From positions 18,292 through 82,291 of the forward strand of contig JABLUY010000176.1 of assembly GCA_013306675.1 (NCBI GenBank): a stretch of DNA of 64,000 bases. Reading direction: 5' to 3'. Origin of the DNA: Thraustochytrium sp. TN22 (Eukaryota > Sar > Bigyra > Thraustochytrida > Thraustochytriidae). Position 1 is the stretch's first letter. The number at the start of each line of letters is the position of its first letter. The notes beneath the pieces are model-generated. The model searched no databases, had not been told where the DNA came from, and was given only the letters and a program-made list of their open reading frames with translations. This document shows, one piece after another, positions 9,574 to 19,446 of this stretch. The position numbers were made by a program, and so were the translations under genes.

Positions 9574-11937
9574 ATGGGCGGCGACGAGGACGTCGCCATG
9601 GAGCAGCCGCGCGAGGGCCGCGCGGTGGAGCGTGACGGCGCGGCGCGCAGGCGGCGCTCTCGCAGCGCCAGCGGCAGCAGCAGCGGCAGCGGCAGCAGCG
9701 GCAGCGGCAGCAGCAGCAGCAGCAGCTCCGAGGCCGCGAGCAGGCGCGACAGGCGGAGCAGGCGGCGGCGCAGCCGCAGCCGTAGCCGCAGCTCGCGCAG
9801 GAGACGGCGGCGCAGCCGTAGTCGCAGCCGCAGCCGCAGTCGCAGCCGCAGTCGCCGCCGCTGGCGCCGCAGCCGCAGCCGCAGCCGGAGTCCGCGCCGA
9901 GACCACAGAAGGCGCCGCTCGAGATCGCGCTCGCGCTCGCGCTCGCCCATTCCGCGGCGCCGCTCGCGGACGCGCTCACTCTCGCGGTCGCCGTCGCGCT
10001 CCAGAGCGCGCTCGGGGATGTATTCGTCGGCGCGGCGGTCGCAGCACTCGCAGTCGGCCGACCAGAGGTCTCGCGGCCGCTCCTCGCAGCGCCAGCAGCA
10101 GCGCCAACAGAAAGAAAAGGGCGAGCCGGCCTCGGAGGAGGATCCGCTGCTCAGCTTCTCTGCATGGGCTATCCAGCAGGAAACCAACCGGCTGCCTGTG
10201 TCGGAGGACGGCTACCAGGCCTACGTCCAGGGCTGGCAGGCCAAGCAGGCCAAGGACTACTTTGAAGCGCACGCTGGCGAGGAGTGGTTTCAGAACCGCT
10301 ATGACGTGACCCGGGTTGCCGCCATCGAAGAGGCCTCCCGCGAGCGCGCGCAGGCGCAGGCTGCATACATCATGGCGCACCTCGATGACCTGTCCAAGCT
10401 ATGCCCGGTGCTCGATGGCGTTCCCGAGCCGCGGCGCAAGGCGCGCCGCGAGCAGGTCGTCGGCGATCCGCTCGCCGATAAGGCTGTGGTCTTCGTGCCG
10501 CGCGTCCCGCCCAACGTGACCTCCGCGGCGCTTGACGCCGCCGTCAAGGACGCACTGGCTGCGCCAGGCGATGCCACCGACGCCAAGACGGATGCCGACG
10601 CCGCCAAGACGCCGAGCTTCGAGCTGCTCACGGGCGAGCCGCTCCTCGTGGACAAGGGCAACGGCGGCGGCGGCGGCGGCAGCGGCGGCGGCCGCAAGGG
10701 CGGCGGCCGCAGTCTCTTCGACCGCGATGCTTGGGTCGTCATGGACGACCATGACAGCTGCGCCGAGCTGCTCAAGGTGGGCAAAATTCGCGTCAAGGCC
10801 ACCCCTCGCACGCCAGGCGCAGATCCGGAGGAGGTGACGCTTCAGGCGCTCGAGCGCCGCGTCCTCGGCAACAGGTTCGCCTTCAAGGAAGCGTCATCGC
10901 CGGCGCGCGTCAAGATCGACCTCGCGCAGGCCAAGCAGCTCGCACGAGTGCTAGACACCGCGCGGGGCGTTGAGGCCGACAAGGGCGTTGAGGCGCTCCT
11001 GGCCTCTGACGCGTCCAAGGCCGCCCTGCAAGAAAGCGCCGACAAGGTGGATGCTGCGGCGTCCGAGCCTGAGCGCCGCCGCGAGCTCGCGCGCGAGTGC
11101 CGCGAGCTCGACCTCGTTCTCGGCTACCTTCGCCACGTGCACTTGGCCTGCTACTACGGCCACCGCATGTATTCGTCCATGGGCGAGATGATCCAGCTCA
11201 ACATGCTGCCGTACATGCGTCACATCCCCGCCGACGACGCGCTCACCTCGGGCTGGGAGGATATTGACAAGGCCGCGGCGGCCGCTCAGGACAAAGAGAA
11301 GGAGAAGGAGAAGGAGAAGGACTCAGATGCAGATGCAGATGCAGATGCAGGTGCGGATGCGGACGCGGACGCCCAGGCCGAGGGCGGCCTCTTTGTGAAG
11401 GAGCTCTGCGCTATCCTCGAGGCCCGCAAGTCCACCTACCTGCGCAACGTCGACGAAGCCGTGGAGCGCTGGCTCGAGGAGTTCAAGCTCGAAAAACTAG
11501 AGGCCGCGCGCGCCGCGCGCGCCGCCAAGCTCGAACGCGCCAAGGAGCTCGCCGCCAAGGCCGAGCAGGACTTTTGCGAGGCGCAGACTCGCTTCGAGGA
11601 AAAGGGCAAGTACCGCTGCCTGCTGCCCCCGTTCAAGCTCTTCGCCACCGAGGCCTTCGTACATAAGCACATTCGCTCCAAGCAAGCCGAGCACCTTGAA
11701 GGCGCCAGCCAAAAGGCGCTGCGCGACCTTCTGTTTGAGGACTTCATGCAGGACGACGACAAGCCTCTGCCGCCTCTGCCAGACTATGCCAAGCCCAAGG
11801 ACCGCGCATACTTCCAGGCTACCTTTCATCCCGCCTCGGCGGCGCAGCAGGGCAATTCGGCTGCGCACGCTTCCGGCAACCCTGCGGCCCAGGCGCCGCG
11901 CAAGTTCCGCACTGTGGTGGACTATTCGGACCTCTAA
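9574..11937 (+). CDS. SRRT: ARS2/SERRATE-like RNA effector protein, 787 aa
   Basis: ARS2/SERRATE binds the nuclear cap-binding complex and directs capped RNAs to processing, export or decay. The start is set at the ATG at 9574 (GCCATGG context). After an acidic start, residues 25-150 form a dense Arg/Ser (SR-type) domain, as in SERRATE relatives. A conserved N-terminal ARS2 segment follows at about residues 194-265 (SFSAWAIQQE, then YFEAHAGEEWFQNRY). The middle carries Gly-rich and Asp/Ala repeat linkers. The C-terminal finger region, about residues 680-710, reads KYRC, then FVHKHI, with Cys682, His699 and His707. The second histidine usually sits in a KH pair about two residues earlier; here that position is Gln. 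The protein ends in Tyr-Ser-Asp-Leu, as a short cap-complex-binding tail might. It is convergent with the helicase gene. Confidence 0.82.
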   Translation: MGGDEDVAMEQPREGRAVERDGAARRRRSRSASGSSSGSGSSGSGSSSSSSSEAASRRDRRSRRRRSRSRSRSSRRRRRRSRSRSRSRSRSRSRRRWRRSRSRSRSPRRDHRRRRSRSRSRSRSPIPRRRSRTRSLSRSPSRSRARSGMYSSARRSQHSQSADQRSRGRSSQRQQQRQQKEKGEPASEEDPLLSFSAWAIQQETNRLPVSEDGYQAYVQGWQAKQAKDYFEAHAGEEWFQNRYDVTRVAAIEEASRERAQAQAAYIMAHLDDLSKLCPVLDGVPEPRRKARREQVVGDPLADKAVVFVPRVPPNVTSAALDAAVKDALAAPGDATDAKTDADAAKTPSFELLTGEPLLVDKGNGGGGGGSGGGRKGGGRSLFDRDAWVVMDDHDSCAELLKVGKIRVKATPRTPGADPEEVTLQALERRVLGNRFAFKEASSPARVKIDLAQAKQLARVLDTARGVEADKGVEALLASDASKAALQESADKVDAAASEPERRRELARECRELDLVLGYLRHVHLACYYGHRMYSSMGEMIQLNMLPYMRHIPADDALTSGWEDIDKAAAAAQDKEKEKEKEKDSDADADADAGADADADAQAEGGLFVKELCAILEARKSTYLRNVDEAVERWLEEFKLEKLEAARAARAAKLERAKELAAKAEQDFCEAQTRFEEKGKYRCLLPPFKLFATEAFVHKHIRSKQAEHLEGASQKALRDLLFEDFMQDDDKPLPPLPDYAKPKDRAYFQATFHPASAAQQGNSAAHASGNPAAQAPRKFRTVVDYSDL

Positions 11938-12246
11938 CTGCCTCTCGTTGAGTACGAAACATACAACAAGACAAAATTTGACCTGCCTGCCTGCCTGCCT
12001 CTTTTCCCTTTTTTTCTCTCGCCTCGCAGAGTAAAAGAGCTTCACGATGCGAGTTCGGCTTGAGCCAGCTTTGGCTCAACTGCGCGCCGGAACTGTCGCT
12101 TGAGATTGCTCGCCGCGGTCGAGATCACGGCACAAGAACTCAATTTCCTTTCACATAAAATACATGTGCAACCCCGCGCGTCCTCCTCTGCCAGCTCCAG
12201 CTCGCGCTCCAACGCGCCAGTGGGTACGCCCACATTTTCGTGCTGC
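11938..12246. other. Convergent 3' intergenic gap (ARS2-like / ZGRF1-like)
   Basis: This holds the 3' UTRs of two convergent genes. It includes a CCTG/TGCC repeat and pyrimidine tract near 11982-12020, an AT patch with CACATAAAATACATG near 12152, and one copy of a direct repeat (12177-12219) that matches the end of the helicase coding sequence. Confidence 0.6.
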
Positions 12247-12295
12247 TCACACCGCGTCCTCTTCTGTCAGCTCCAGCTCCCGCTCCAACGCCAAG
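12177..12295. repeat. Direct repeat of about 41 bp, 76 bp apart, spanning the helicase stop region
   Basis: Copy 1 at 12177-12219 and copy 2 at 12253-12295 share nearly all bases (CAGCTCCAGCTC is common to both). Copy 2 encodes the last residues of the minus-strand helicase (LERELELTEEDAV, then stop). Copy 1 lies in the 3' flank and would encode LERELELAEEDA without the stop at the same place. Confidence 0.85.
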
Positions 12296-15200
12296 TCCTC
12301 CTCCAGTTGGTCCATTTGTTGCGCATCTTGCTCGTGCTGCTCTTCGAACGCGGCGCGGTCGATTGCCTCGCTGTCTTCATCGTCATCCAGGCTGCCCTGG
12401 GCCGCGCGGGTCGAGGCCTCCTTCTTCGCAAGCTCCTCCAGAACGTGCTCCAGAGGGAGCTGGTCGCTGCAAAGACTGAGGACGTCGCGCCAGAGGCGCG
12501 AGGTGTTCAGGGCATGGCGGCGGCCGAGCAGCAAGAGGTGGTGCCGGGCGCGCGTGAGCATGACATTGGCGCGGCGCGGGCAGGCCGTGAACCCTGGCGA
12601 GGAACTGCGGCACGTGGAGATGATGATAATGTCGCGCTCCGCGCCCTGGAAAGCGTCGACCGTGGCGACCGCCACGCCCTCGGCCAGGCCCGTGTCGCGC
12701 AGCCGCGACGCGATCGCCTCTGCCTGCGCCCGGTAGAGCGCGATCGCGCCAATCTGATCCGGCCGGATGCCGGCGCGCAGCAGCTTCACCACGAGCGTAC
12801 AAACGAGCGAGCGCTCGTGGTCGTTGACGTACGAGCCGCCGTCGGTGCGGCGCTCCTGGCCGCCTACATCGAAAAAGGTCGCCGGCAGGAGCCCGGGCAC
12901 GAGCGGCGGGCGGTCGGCCGCGCTCACGCCGCTGCGCACGAGGCCTCGGTAGAAGAGCCGGCTGGCAATCTCGCTAATGGCCGGGTGGCACCGATACTGC
13001 GTCGTGAGCCGCACGGGCTGGCGCCCGAGACGGCAGAGCCGCTCGAACATGGGCGTGGCGCCGTCCGCGTACGGGGCCACGGAGGCGTCCTGATTCCCAG
13101 CCGTCGGCGTCAGCGCGCTGGTCGCGGTGACGGGCGGAAGCTGCAACGGGTCGCCGACCATCATGGAGAAGGACGCTCGCGTGCGGCAGAGCGGCAGCAT
13201 GGTCAGCGCTTCCACCGCCTGCGCGGCCTCGTCCACGAGACAGACGGTGCGCACGCCGGGCGCCTGGAAGACGCGCAGCAGGAACTCGCGCGAGGAGCTG
13301 CAGCAGGTGACGCCCACCACGCGACAACTCGCCTCGCGCCGCGCCTGCTCCTGGGCCAGTGCGCGCAGCGAGGTCTCCTCCAGGTGCTTGAGCGCCGCCT
13401 GCGCGCCCATCGTTGCCTGCAGCTCACGCAGCTGCGCGCGCGCGTCCTGCACCGCCGCCGCCAGCCCGCGCTCGCTGTAGTGCAGGGCGTGGTCCAGCAG
13501 CTCGCGGTCCATCTTGCGGAGGCTGCCCACGCGCCCAAAGCCCTCGAAGCCGCGTCGCTTGAGCGCCTTGAGCACGTTGTCCACGGCCACGTTTGTGGCG
13601 GCCGCCACGCACACGCGCACGCTCTGGTCACCCAGGGCGTCCAGCACGCGCGCCAGGTAGAGGATGGCCGCCACGGACAGCTGTGTCTTGCCCGCGCCGT
13701 ATGCACCGTGAACGAGGACGACCGGGTCCGCGTCGCCGCGCACGAGCCAGCCCTCCACGTGCGCTAGGACCGCGCGCTGGTCCTCGTTTAGGCCGAGGTC
13801 CGCAGCCACGGCATCACGTGCCTCGCGCGCCACCGCCGCCGCGCGCGCGTCGTCCGACCCGAAGATGGCCGCACCCTCCGTCCGCGCCTTCGGCAGCACG
13901 AGCGACCGCAAGAGCGGCAGCTGCGGCGCCGCCAGCTCCTGCGCAACGCGCACCATGGCCACCTCGTGCTCCAGATTCGGCCCCCGCAGCGCCCTGACCC
14001 GGGTCTTGTGCTGCCACGCCGAGGACACCTGGCGCGCCTCAAAGTTCGCAGACAGCGGGATGACCTCCACCACGCCCTCGGCTGTCGACCCGTGCCAGAC
14101 GGCCTGGAGAACCCACACCTCGCCGGTCGCCGCGCCGCGCGGTCTGGACACCAGCCAGACGTCACCGAAGCGGCACGCCTTGCGCGCGTTCGCGTCGCCG
14201 CGCAGCCGCGCCGAGGTCAAGAAGAGCCGCGGCTTCTTGGCCTCCTCCGCGTCCTCCTCGCCTTTACCCTTGCGCCCCGCGCCGCGCGGCGCCGTGCGGT
14301 ACAGCGTGCAGCTCTCGTCGAACTGCGCGCGCCGCCGCGTGGCCGCCTCGGCGAACCGGTGGAGCGTTGCCTGCATCTCCTCGCACACGATGGCGGCAGC
14401 CCGCTGACCGAAGCTGGCCAGGTATGCCCTTTCCCCCTCCGTCGTTGCCAGCGTAGTGGGCGGGCGTTCGTGCGCAACGCGCCGCGCGAGATCCCATGGC
14501 CCGGCGCTCTGGTAACGTAGGTCCAGCGTCAGTGCGCCCTCTGGGAGCTGGACCGGCGACGGAGTGGGCGCCGCTTCGGCAGCGCGGCTCACGGGCCGGG
14601 GCGCCGCCGCCGCCGCCACCGGCGCTGGCGGCCCGAGCTGCCGAGGCCGCTTGAATGCGCTCGCTGCCCTGCGAGTCGCCAGGGCCATGTGCGGCCGCGG
14701 CGGACCATCGTCTTCTTCGCCTTGACCCTCAGCGTCGTCCTCCGCATTGACCTCACAGTTCTCCTTCGCACTCGCGCTGGCGTCCTGCTCTTCCTCTCGC
14801 TCTCGTTCGACAGGAGCGTCGACACCTAGACCCATCATCTGCATGAGTGCGCTGGAGGATAGCACGCGTTCCGAGCCGGTGGCGCTCGGTGCTGCGGTCG
14901 ATAACCTCGGCGCCACAACTGCAACGCGCTTGGGCCGCTGGAGCGAGCCGCCAAAGAGGTCCGGCCGGCCACGTCGAGCTGCAGGCGGCGGCAGCGCATC
15001 AGCAACGGCCTGCACCGCTGCTGAAGATGCGGATGCGGACGCCGGCGCCGGCGCTCGCGATCCGCTCCCGCGAAGGCGCTCCGGCGCGACCTCGTCGCCA
15101 ACCTCGACGAGGAACTGCTCGAACTCGAGCTCCTCGCCGAGCTGGCTGGCGTCGCGCACGAAGAGCTCGCCGAGCACGCGACCGCGCAGCGCGGCCGCTA

Positions 15201-15426
15201 CGTCCGCCTCATCGTCCTGCGCCGCCGCGAAGAGCTGCACGCGGGAGCCCTGCGCCACGACCCAACCATCGGCCCATCGCTGTCATGTCGTGTCGTGGAA
15301 CGCCCGTCAGTCGCCGTCCGAGCTCGCGCTCGCGCACTGTCGCGCAGCGGGGCATGCGCGCGCGCGCTCACTCACCTTGCGCTTCTGCCGCTTCTGCCGC
15401 GTGAAGGTCGCCTCGTACGCGCGCAT
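12247..15426 (-). CDS. ZGRF1: ZGRF1-like protein: N-terminal ZGRF (DUF2439) domain plus UPF1-type SF1 helicase, about 1027 aa, two exons
   Basis: The gene is complement(join(12247..15279, 15376..15426)). Exon 1 starts at the ATG at 15426 and encodes MRAYEATFTRQKRQKRK. The intron has a GTGAGT donor and a CAG acceptor, in phase 0. Exon 2 resumes RWADGWVVAQ and later EFEQFLVEVGDEV. Together these make a complete ZGRF/DUF2439 fold, as in human ZGRF1 and yeast Mte1. The helicase core has Walker A GAYGAGKT (Lys548), DEAAQ (Asp700, Glu701), GDPLQLPP, TQYRCHP, DAFQGAERD and LTRARH. Relatives are 5'-3' helicases in recombination and interstrand-crosslink repair. A long Ala/Pro-rich linker joins the parts, and I see no GRF zinc finger, so it is far more compact than animal ZGRF1. 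Without the intron, the ZGRF domain is missed. Confidence 0.85.
15280..15375 (-). other. 96-nt intron in the ZGRF1-like gene
   Basis: The minus strand reads AAG|GTGAGTGAGC at the 5' end and ATGACAG|CGATGG at the 3' end. Joining restores the KRK-x-W-x-DG core typical of ZGRF domains. An in-frame TGA just before the acceptor shows exon 2 cannot simply extend upstream. Confidence 0.85.
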
Positions 15427-16142
15427 CCTCCTCTCCTCGCCGCCAGACCTGCGCGGCACGTTGTGCTTGTGCTCAAGGTGGCGCAGATCCTCGCTCGCGA
15501 CCAGACGGCCTTGCGGCGCCCGGCTTGAGGGCGCCCGCAGCCTCGGCGCCCGCCCAGCCGCCTGCCCGCCGCCCCCGCGTGCGCGCCGCGAGCGCCTCCG
15601 CGGCTCCGCGGCGGCCGAATTCAAATTTGAACGTGGCTTTTCAAGCAAACAGCTGTGCCTGCAGGGGCCCGTCCTGCGGCCACTGGGACGGGCCACTGCG
15701 CCCGCGGTACACACCCCACTGCTGGGCCAAGGGCTCCCGCCCCGGTCTCGGCGCCAGCCGCTGCGCAGGCGCCGCCACGGGCACCGCCCCGCGCGCTTCG
15801 GCGGCGCCCTGGGCCGCCCGCGCGTCGCCTGCCTGCCCCTCCCGGGTCCCACGCCGCGCAGGCGCCGCGGCACTGTCGCCACTCGCTCGTCTTGCCCAGG
15901 GCGTCATCACCTCGCGGCATGGCCCTCGTCCCAAGGCGCCATCCGCCCCTGGCGGCATCGGGCGCCGCGCCGCGCTGCGCTGCGCTGCGCTGCGCTGCGC
16001 TGCGCCGCGCCGCGCGGGCGCCGGCGGCCACGCGGCCCGTCGCGGCGGCGTCGCGGCCGCGGCCCCGCCGGCCGCGGCGAAGCCGACAACGGCGAAGCCG
16101 GCGCCGGCGAAGAAGCCTGGCCTGGCCTGGCCTGGCGTCGGC

Positions 16143-16177
16143 ACGGAAAGGAAAGGAAAGGAAAGGAAAGGAAAGAA
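16143..16177. repeat. GGAAA pentanucleotide microsatellite
   Basis: Five to six clean GGAAA copies are followed by degenerate GAAAGG. They lie in the divergent promoter region and form a purine-only tract on the plus strand. Confidence 0.9.
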
Positions 16178-16226
16178 AGGGAGGAAGCAGCCTGCCTGCT
16201 TGAGCCCCAATCAAGCTCGCTTTAGC

Positions 16227-16247
16227 TTAGTAGCTCTAAGCTACTAA
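16227..16247. repeat. Perfect inverted repeat, 9-bp arms with 3-nt loop
   Basis: TTAGTAGCT, then CTA, then AGCTACTAA. The arms are exact reverse complements. It lies about 460 bp before the SPX-acylase start and could be a dimeric protein site or a chance hairpin. Confidence 0.8.
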
Positions 16248-16704
16248 CAAGGAGCGAGCGGCGCGCGGCGGCGCGCGGCGCGGCAAATCCGCTTCGCCTG
16301 CCTCGATCGGCGGCCGTCTGCGCGATCCTGCGGGCTCGCTCGCTCGCGTCGGCGGCGTCGGCGGCGTCTCCGCGCGGCTCGGCTCGCTCGCAGGCCGCCC
16401 AGGCGCGCCGTGAGCGCCCCAGGCGCCAGCGGGACCTCGGGAAGCCGCGGAGGGACCGCGCGAACCGGGCGACGCGAGGGCGCGAGCTTGAGCTTGAGCT
16501 TGGGCGGCTGCCAAGCGAGCGTGCGTGCGAAGCAGGGCGAGGCGAGGCGACGACAGAGCTTGCTGCGCTCTTCTCGCGACGCGTAGGACCGCGGCGTGAA
16601 TCCGGCGCAGCGCGCGTGGGCGCAGCGGTATCTTTGGCTAGGGGCGAGGCTCGCGTGCGGGCAGGTCGGCGCAAGCCGACACCCATAGCGCGGCGGCAGG
16701 CACC

Positions 16705-18570
16705 ATGAAGATGGGCAAGAAGATCCGGCTGGAGCAGAACCTGGCGTGGTACCAGAAGTGGGTGGACAGCTTCCTGGCGTACAAGGCGTTCAAGGTGCAG
16801 TTGAACGCTCACCTGGACTCGTTCGGACGGTACAAGGACATCGGCGCGTACATGGACGAGTTCAAGCCGGAGTGGAAGCGCGAGGCGCTCAAGATTGAGG
16901 GCCACGTGAAGCGTCAGCTGCAGCAGCTGCGCAACAAGATGCAGGAGGACTCGGAGAAGGTGGATGCCTCGGACGAGGGCGCGAGCCACGAGCTGCAGCT
17001 CAAGTGGGTGCTGAGCCTGAAGCGGCTGGCCCGGTACTGCGAGGTGAACCACGAGGCGCAGCTCAAGTTCCTCAAGAAGGTCATCAAGCACCTGGACGGC
17101 GACGAGCCTCCCGAGGTGCGCGCCGCGCTCTCGCGCATGTCGGATCGCGTGGTGCAGGCGCGCGTCAAGCACGAGGATGCGCTGGAGGAGCTGCGCCACG
17201 AGGTGGAGGAGCTCTTCGGGGCGAACGAGAAGATGGACTACGACGAGGCTGAGGCGGGCGAGCGCCTCAACGAGCTCGAGGTGGAGGAGCCTGTCCCGCT
17301 GCTCTCGGAACTTGCGCTGGAGTCGCTCCCGCCGGGCCAGATCACGCGCCTCAAGCTGGCGCTCGTGCCGAACGAGCTGGGCGACTTCATCACCATCCAT
17401 GTGGTGGTGGCCAAGGGCAAGTTTGCAGGCCCCGTGCTGGGCATCACCTCGGCGCTGCATGGCAACGAGCTGAACGGCATCCCGCTCCTGCACAAGCTGT
17501 GCCGCGAGCTGGATCCGGCCACCATGAAGGGCACGCTGGTGGCCATCCCGGTGCTCAACCCGCCGGGCTACCAGCGGCGCCAGCGCGGCTTTCATGACGG
17601 CCAGGACCTGAACCGCCTCTTCCCTGGCAAGGCCAACGGCAACTGCGGCCAGACCTACGTGCACAACGTGCTGGAGAAGATTATCAAGCACTTCGACTAC
17701 CACATCGACATGCACACGGCCAGCTTTGGCCGCAAGAACAGCCTCTACGTGCGCGCCGACATGCGCCATCCGGTCAGCCACGAGATGGCGCTCCTGCAGC
17801 ACCCGCAGATTATCGTGCACAACACAGCCCCGGATGGCTCTCTGCGCTCGGCCGCCATGGCGCGCGGTATTCCCAGCATCACCGTGGAGATCGGTGACCC
17901 GCTTGTCTTCCACAACAAGTTCGTTTCCACGGCACTCTTCGGCGTCGAAAACGTCATGCAATGGCTCGACATGCAGAACTTCGACGACGAAGAGGACGAC
18001 GAGACCAACGAGGTCGGTGCGGGCGGCAACGAAGAGGACAGAGCGCTCGACGACGAGGAGAACGGCGCTGACGCGCCCGACGCGCCCCTGCCTACGCTTG
18101 GCAGTACCGACAACGAAGAGATGGCGCGTCGTCCCAGCGTTGACAGCATTTCGGAGCTCGCGCGCGAGGCGCGCGAGGCCTTCGCGGCGGCGGTCGCCGC
18201 CCACCCGCCGGCTCCCGGCGTGGCCAAGCCGCCCTCCCCCTCGCGTCGCCGTGCGCCCTCTCGCCGCGGCAACATCAACCCTTTGCACACCAAGACCACC
18301 ATCTGCGCGCGCTCCAAGTGGATCTACTCGCCGGCCGGTGGCGTGCTGCGCGTCAAGCCGGACGTCAACGCCTGGATCACCGAAGGCGAGACCATTGCTA
18401 TCGTGCAGAACCTCTTTGGCGACGTCGTCTTTACGCTCAAGGCGCCCTCAGATGCCATCGTCGTTGGCAAGTCCACCAATCCCATTTGCTCCGCTGGTGA
18501 CCGCATCATTCACCTCGGCTACGTCGAGGATGAGCTCCCTGCCGGCAAGGTCGACGACGGCCACACTTAA
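16705..18570 (+). CDS. SPX domain fused to AstE/AspA-type zinc acylase (M14-like), 621 aa
   Basis: The ATG at 16705 is in a CACCATGA context. Residues 1-135 form an SPX domain. It opens MKMGKKIRLEQ with LAYKAFK at 24-30 and ends in the helix holding Lys121, Lys124, Lys125 and Lys128 (KFLKKVIK), the surface that binds inositol pyrophosphates in known SPX domains. Residues about 205-435 are an AstE/aspartoacylase catalytic domain: HGNELNG gives zinc ligands His252 and Glu255, DLNR is at 301-304, the third ligand His337 is in DMHTA, and Glu395 in TVEIG matches the catalytic glutamate. After an acidic and Ser/Arg-rich linker, residues about 535-615 form the biotinyl-lipoyl-like barrel (SPAGGVLRVKP, then DAIVVGK) common in this family. 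The substrate is unknown. Gating of the acylase by phosphate status is an inference from domain content. Confidence 0.85.
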   Translation: MKMGKKIRLEQNLAWYQKWVDSFLAYKAFKVQLNAHLDSFGRYKDIGAYMDEFKPEWKREALKIEGHVKRQLQQLRNKMQEDSEKVDASDEGASHELQLKWVLSLKRLARYCEVNHEAQLKFLKKVIKHLDGDEPPEVRAALSRMSDRVVQARVKHEDALEELRHEVEELFGANEKMDYDEAEAGERLNELEVEEPVPLLSELALESLPPGQITRLKLALVPNELGDFITIHVVVAKGKFAGPVLGITSALHGNELNGIPLLHKLCRELDPATMKGTLVAIPVLNPPGYQRRQRGFHDGQDLNRLFPGKANGNCGQTYVHNVLEKIIKHFDYHIDMHTASFGRKNSLYVRADMRHPVSHEMALLQHPQIIVHNTAPDGSLRSAAMARGIPSITVEIGDPLVFHNKFVSTALFGVENVMQWLDMQNFDDEEDDETNEVGAGGNEEDRALDDEENGADAPDAPLPTLGSTDNEEMARRPSVDSISELAREAREAFAAAVAAHPPAPGVAKPPSPSRRRAPSRRGNINPLHTKTTICARSKWIYSPAGGVLRVKPDVNAWITEGETIAIVQNLFGDVVFTLKAPSDAIVVGKSTNPICSAGDRIIHLGYVEDELPAGKVDDGHT

Positions 18571-19446
18571 TATGGTTACGGAAGGCGGGCAGGATCGCAT
18601 GCTTTCGCTTGCAATCTTGCCAGCTAGCTTGCTCACGGAAGCAGTCAGAAGGCGAACGAGCCGTAAAAATCAAGTTGCGCACGTTTGACATTTGCCGTTT
18701 CTTGCGAGTTGGGATGACGTCCGGGAACTGGGCGTGCGGTACCACCGGCGGCGGCGCGAGAGAGCGCGGCGGTCCTTCTCGAGCGCGCACCGTCGCAGGG
18801 CACGCCCATCAGGACACAATTTTGAAAAATTGGAGGCTCGACGCCGACGAAGCTGATTGAGTCTGCTGGTCTGTACGGGTCTAGCCAGAGTCACTGCTTT
18901 GGGCGGCTTTTCCAGGGTTTCTTACTCGGAACCCCGCCCTGCTTTGCTCAAGCTTGCTTTGTTGTCCCACGATTTGGTGCCTGGGTCTGCACAGTTCAGG
19001 TCTTTCCTTACTTTGAACCTGCGTTCTTCGAACCTGCTTTCTTTGAACCTGCTTCCTTCGAACCTGCTCTGTACAGATCTCGCCTTTCTTCATTCCTTGG
19101 GAAACCAACAAGCTGCATTCAATTCGAGCAGAGCAACTTTTGAATGGATGCATAGTGTGTTTGTCTTTCTCGAAGCCTGAAACTGTCATTCTTCTTCTTC
19201 TCATTCTGGCTTGCTTGCTTGGACAGTTCGCTTTCCTTTCTCCGCAGACGGATGATGTCCTCTCATATCATTCTGTGATTGGCCGGAGTGAATGAATGAA
19301 TGGTGGGGCGACGTTGTCGTCTTCGTCGCCAACATCTTGGGTGCTTGCACAGGGCAAAGAAAGGATTCCTCTCCTCATCCCCGTCGGTTCGTACCGTGCC
19401 GTGCGGTGCCGTCGGTGAGCGTCAGACGCGCCATGGAGCGAGCGCC
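18571..19446. other. Convergent intergenic region (SPX-acylase / ATP-grasp-like)
   Basis: This 876-bp convergent gap is less GC-rich than the coding DNA and has no supported gene. It holds the 15-bp repeat at 19011-19070, an AT patch CACAATTTTGAAAAATTGG near 18815, and a CTTGCTTGCTT run near 19211. Confidence 0.6.
19011..19070. repeat. 15-bp tandem repeat, 4 copies
   Basis: The units alternate between CTTTGAACCTGCNTT and CTTCGAACCTGCTNT. They lie in the convergent gap. A T-loop-like TTCGAA occurs within, but no tRNA can be folded around it. Confidence 0.9.

Larger units (their letters stand above)
15427..16704. other. Divergent promoter region (ZGRF1-like / SPX-acylase)
   Basis: This 1.28 kb region separates two divergently transcribed genes. 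It contains an AT island GAATTCAAATTTGAAC at 15617-15632, a GCGCT pentanucleotide run near 15970-16005, a GGAAA run at about 16143-16177 and a perfect 9-bp inverted repeat at 16227-16247. No gene is supported within it. Confidence 0.55.

Noticed and set aside
19011-19070. tRNA T-loop-like TTCGAA words
   Set aside because: They are part of a 15-bp repeat and no cloverleaf can be drawn around them. No other convincing tRNA box B was found in the window.
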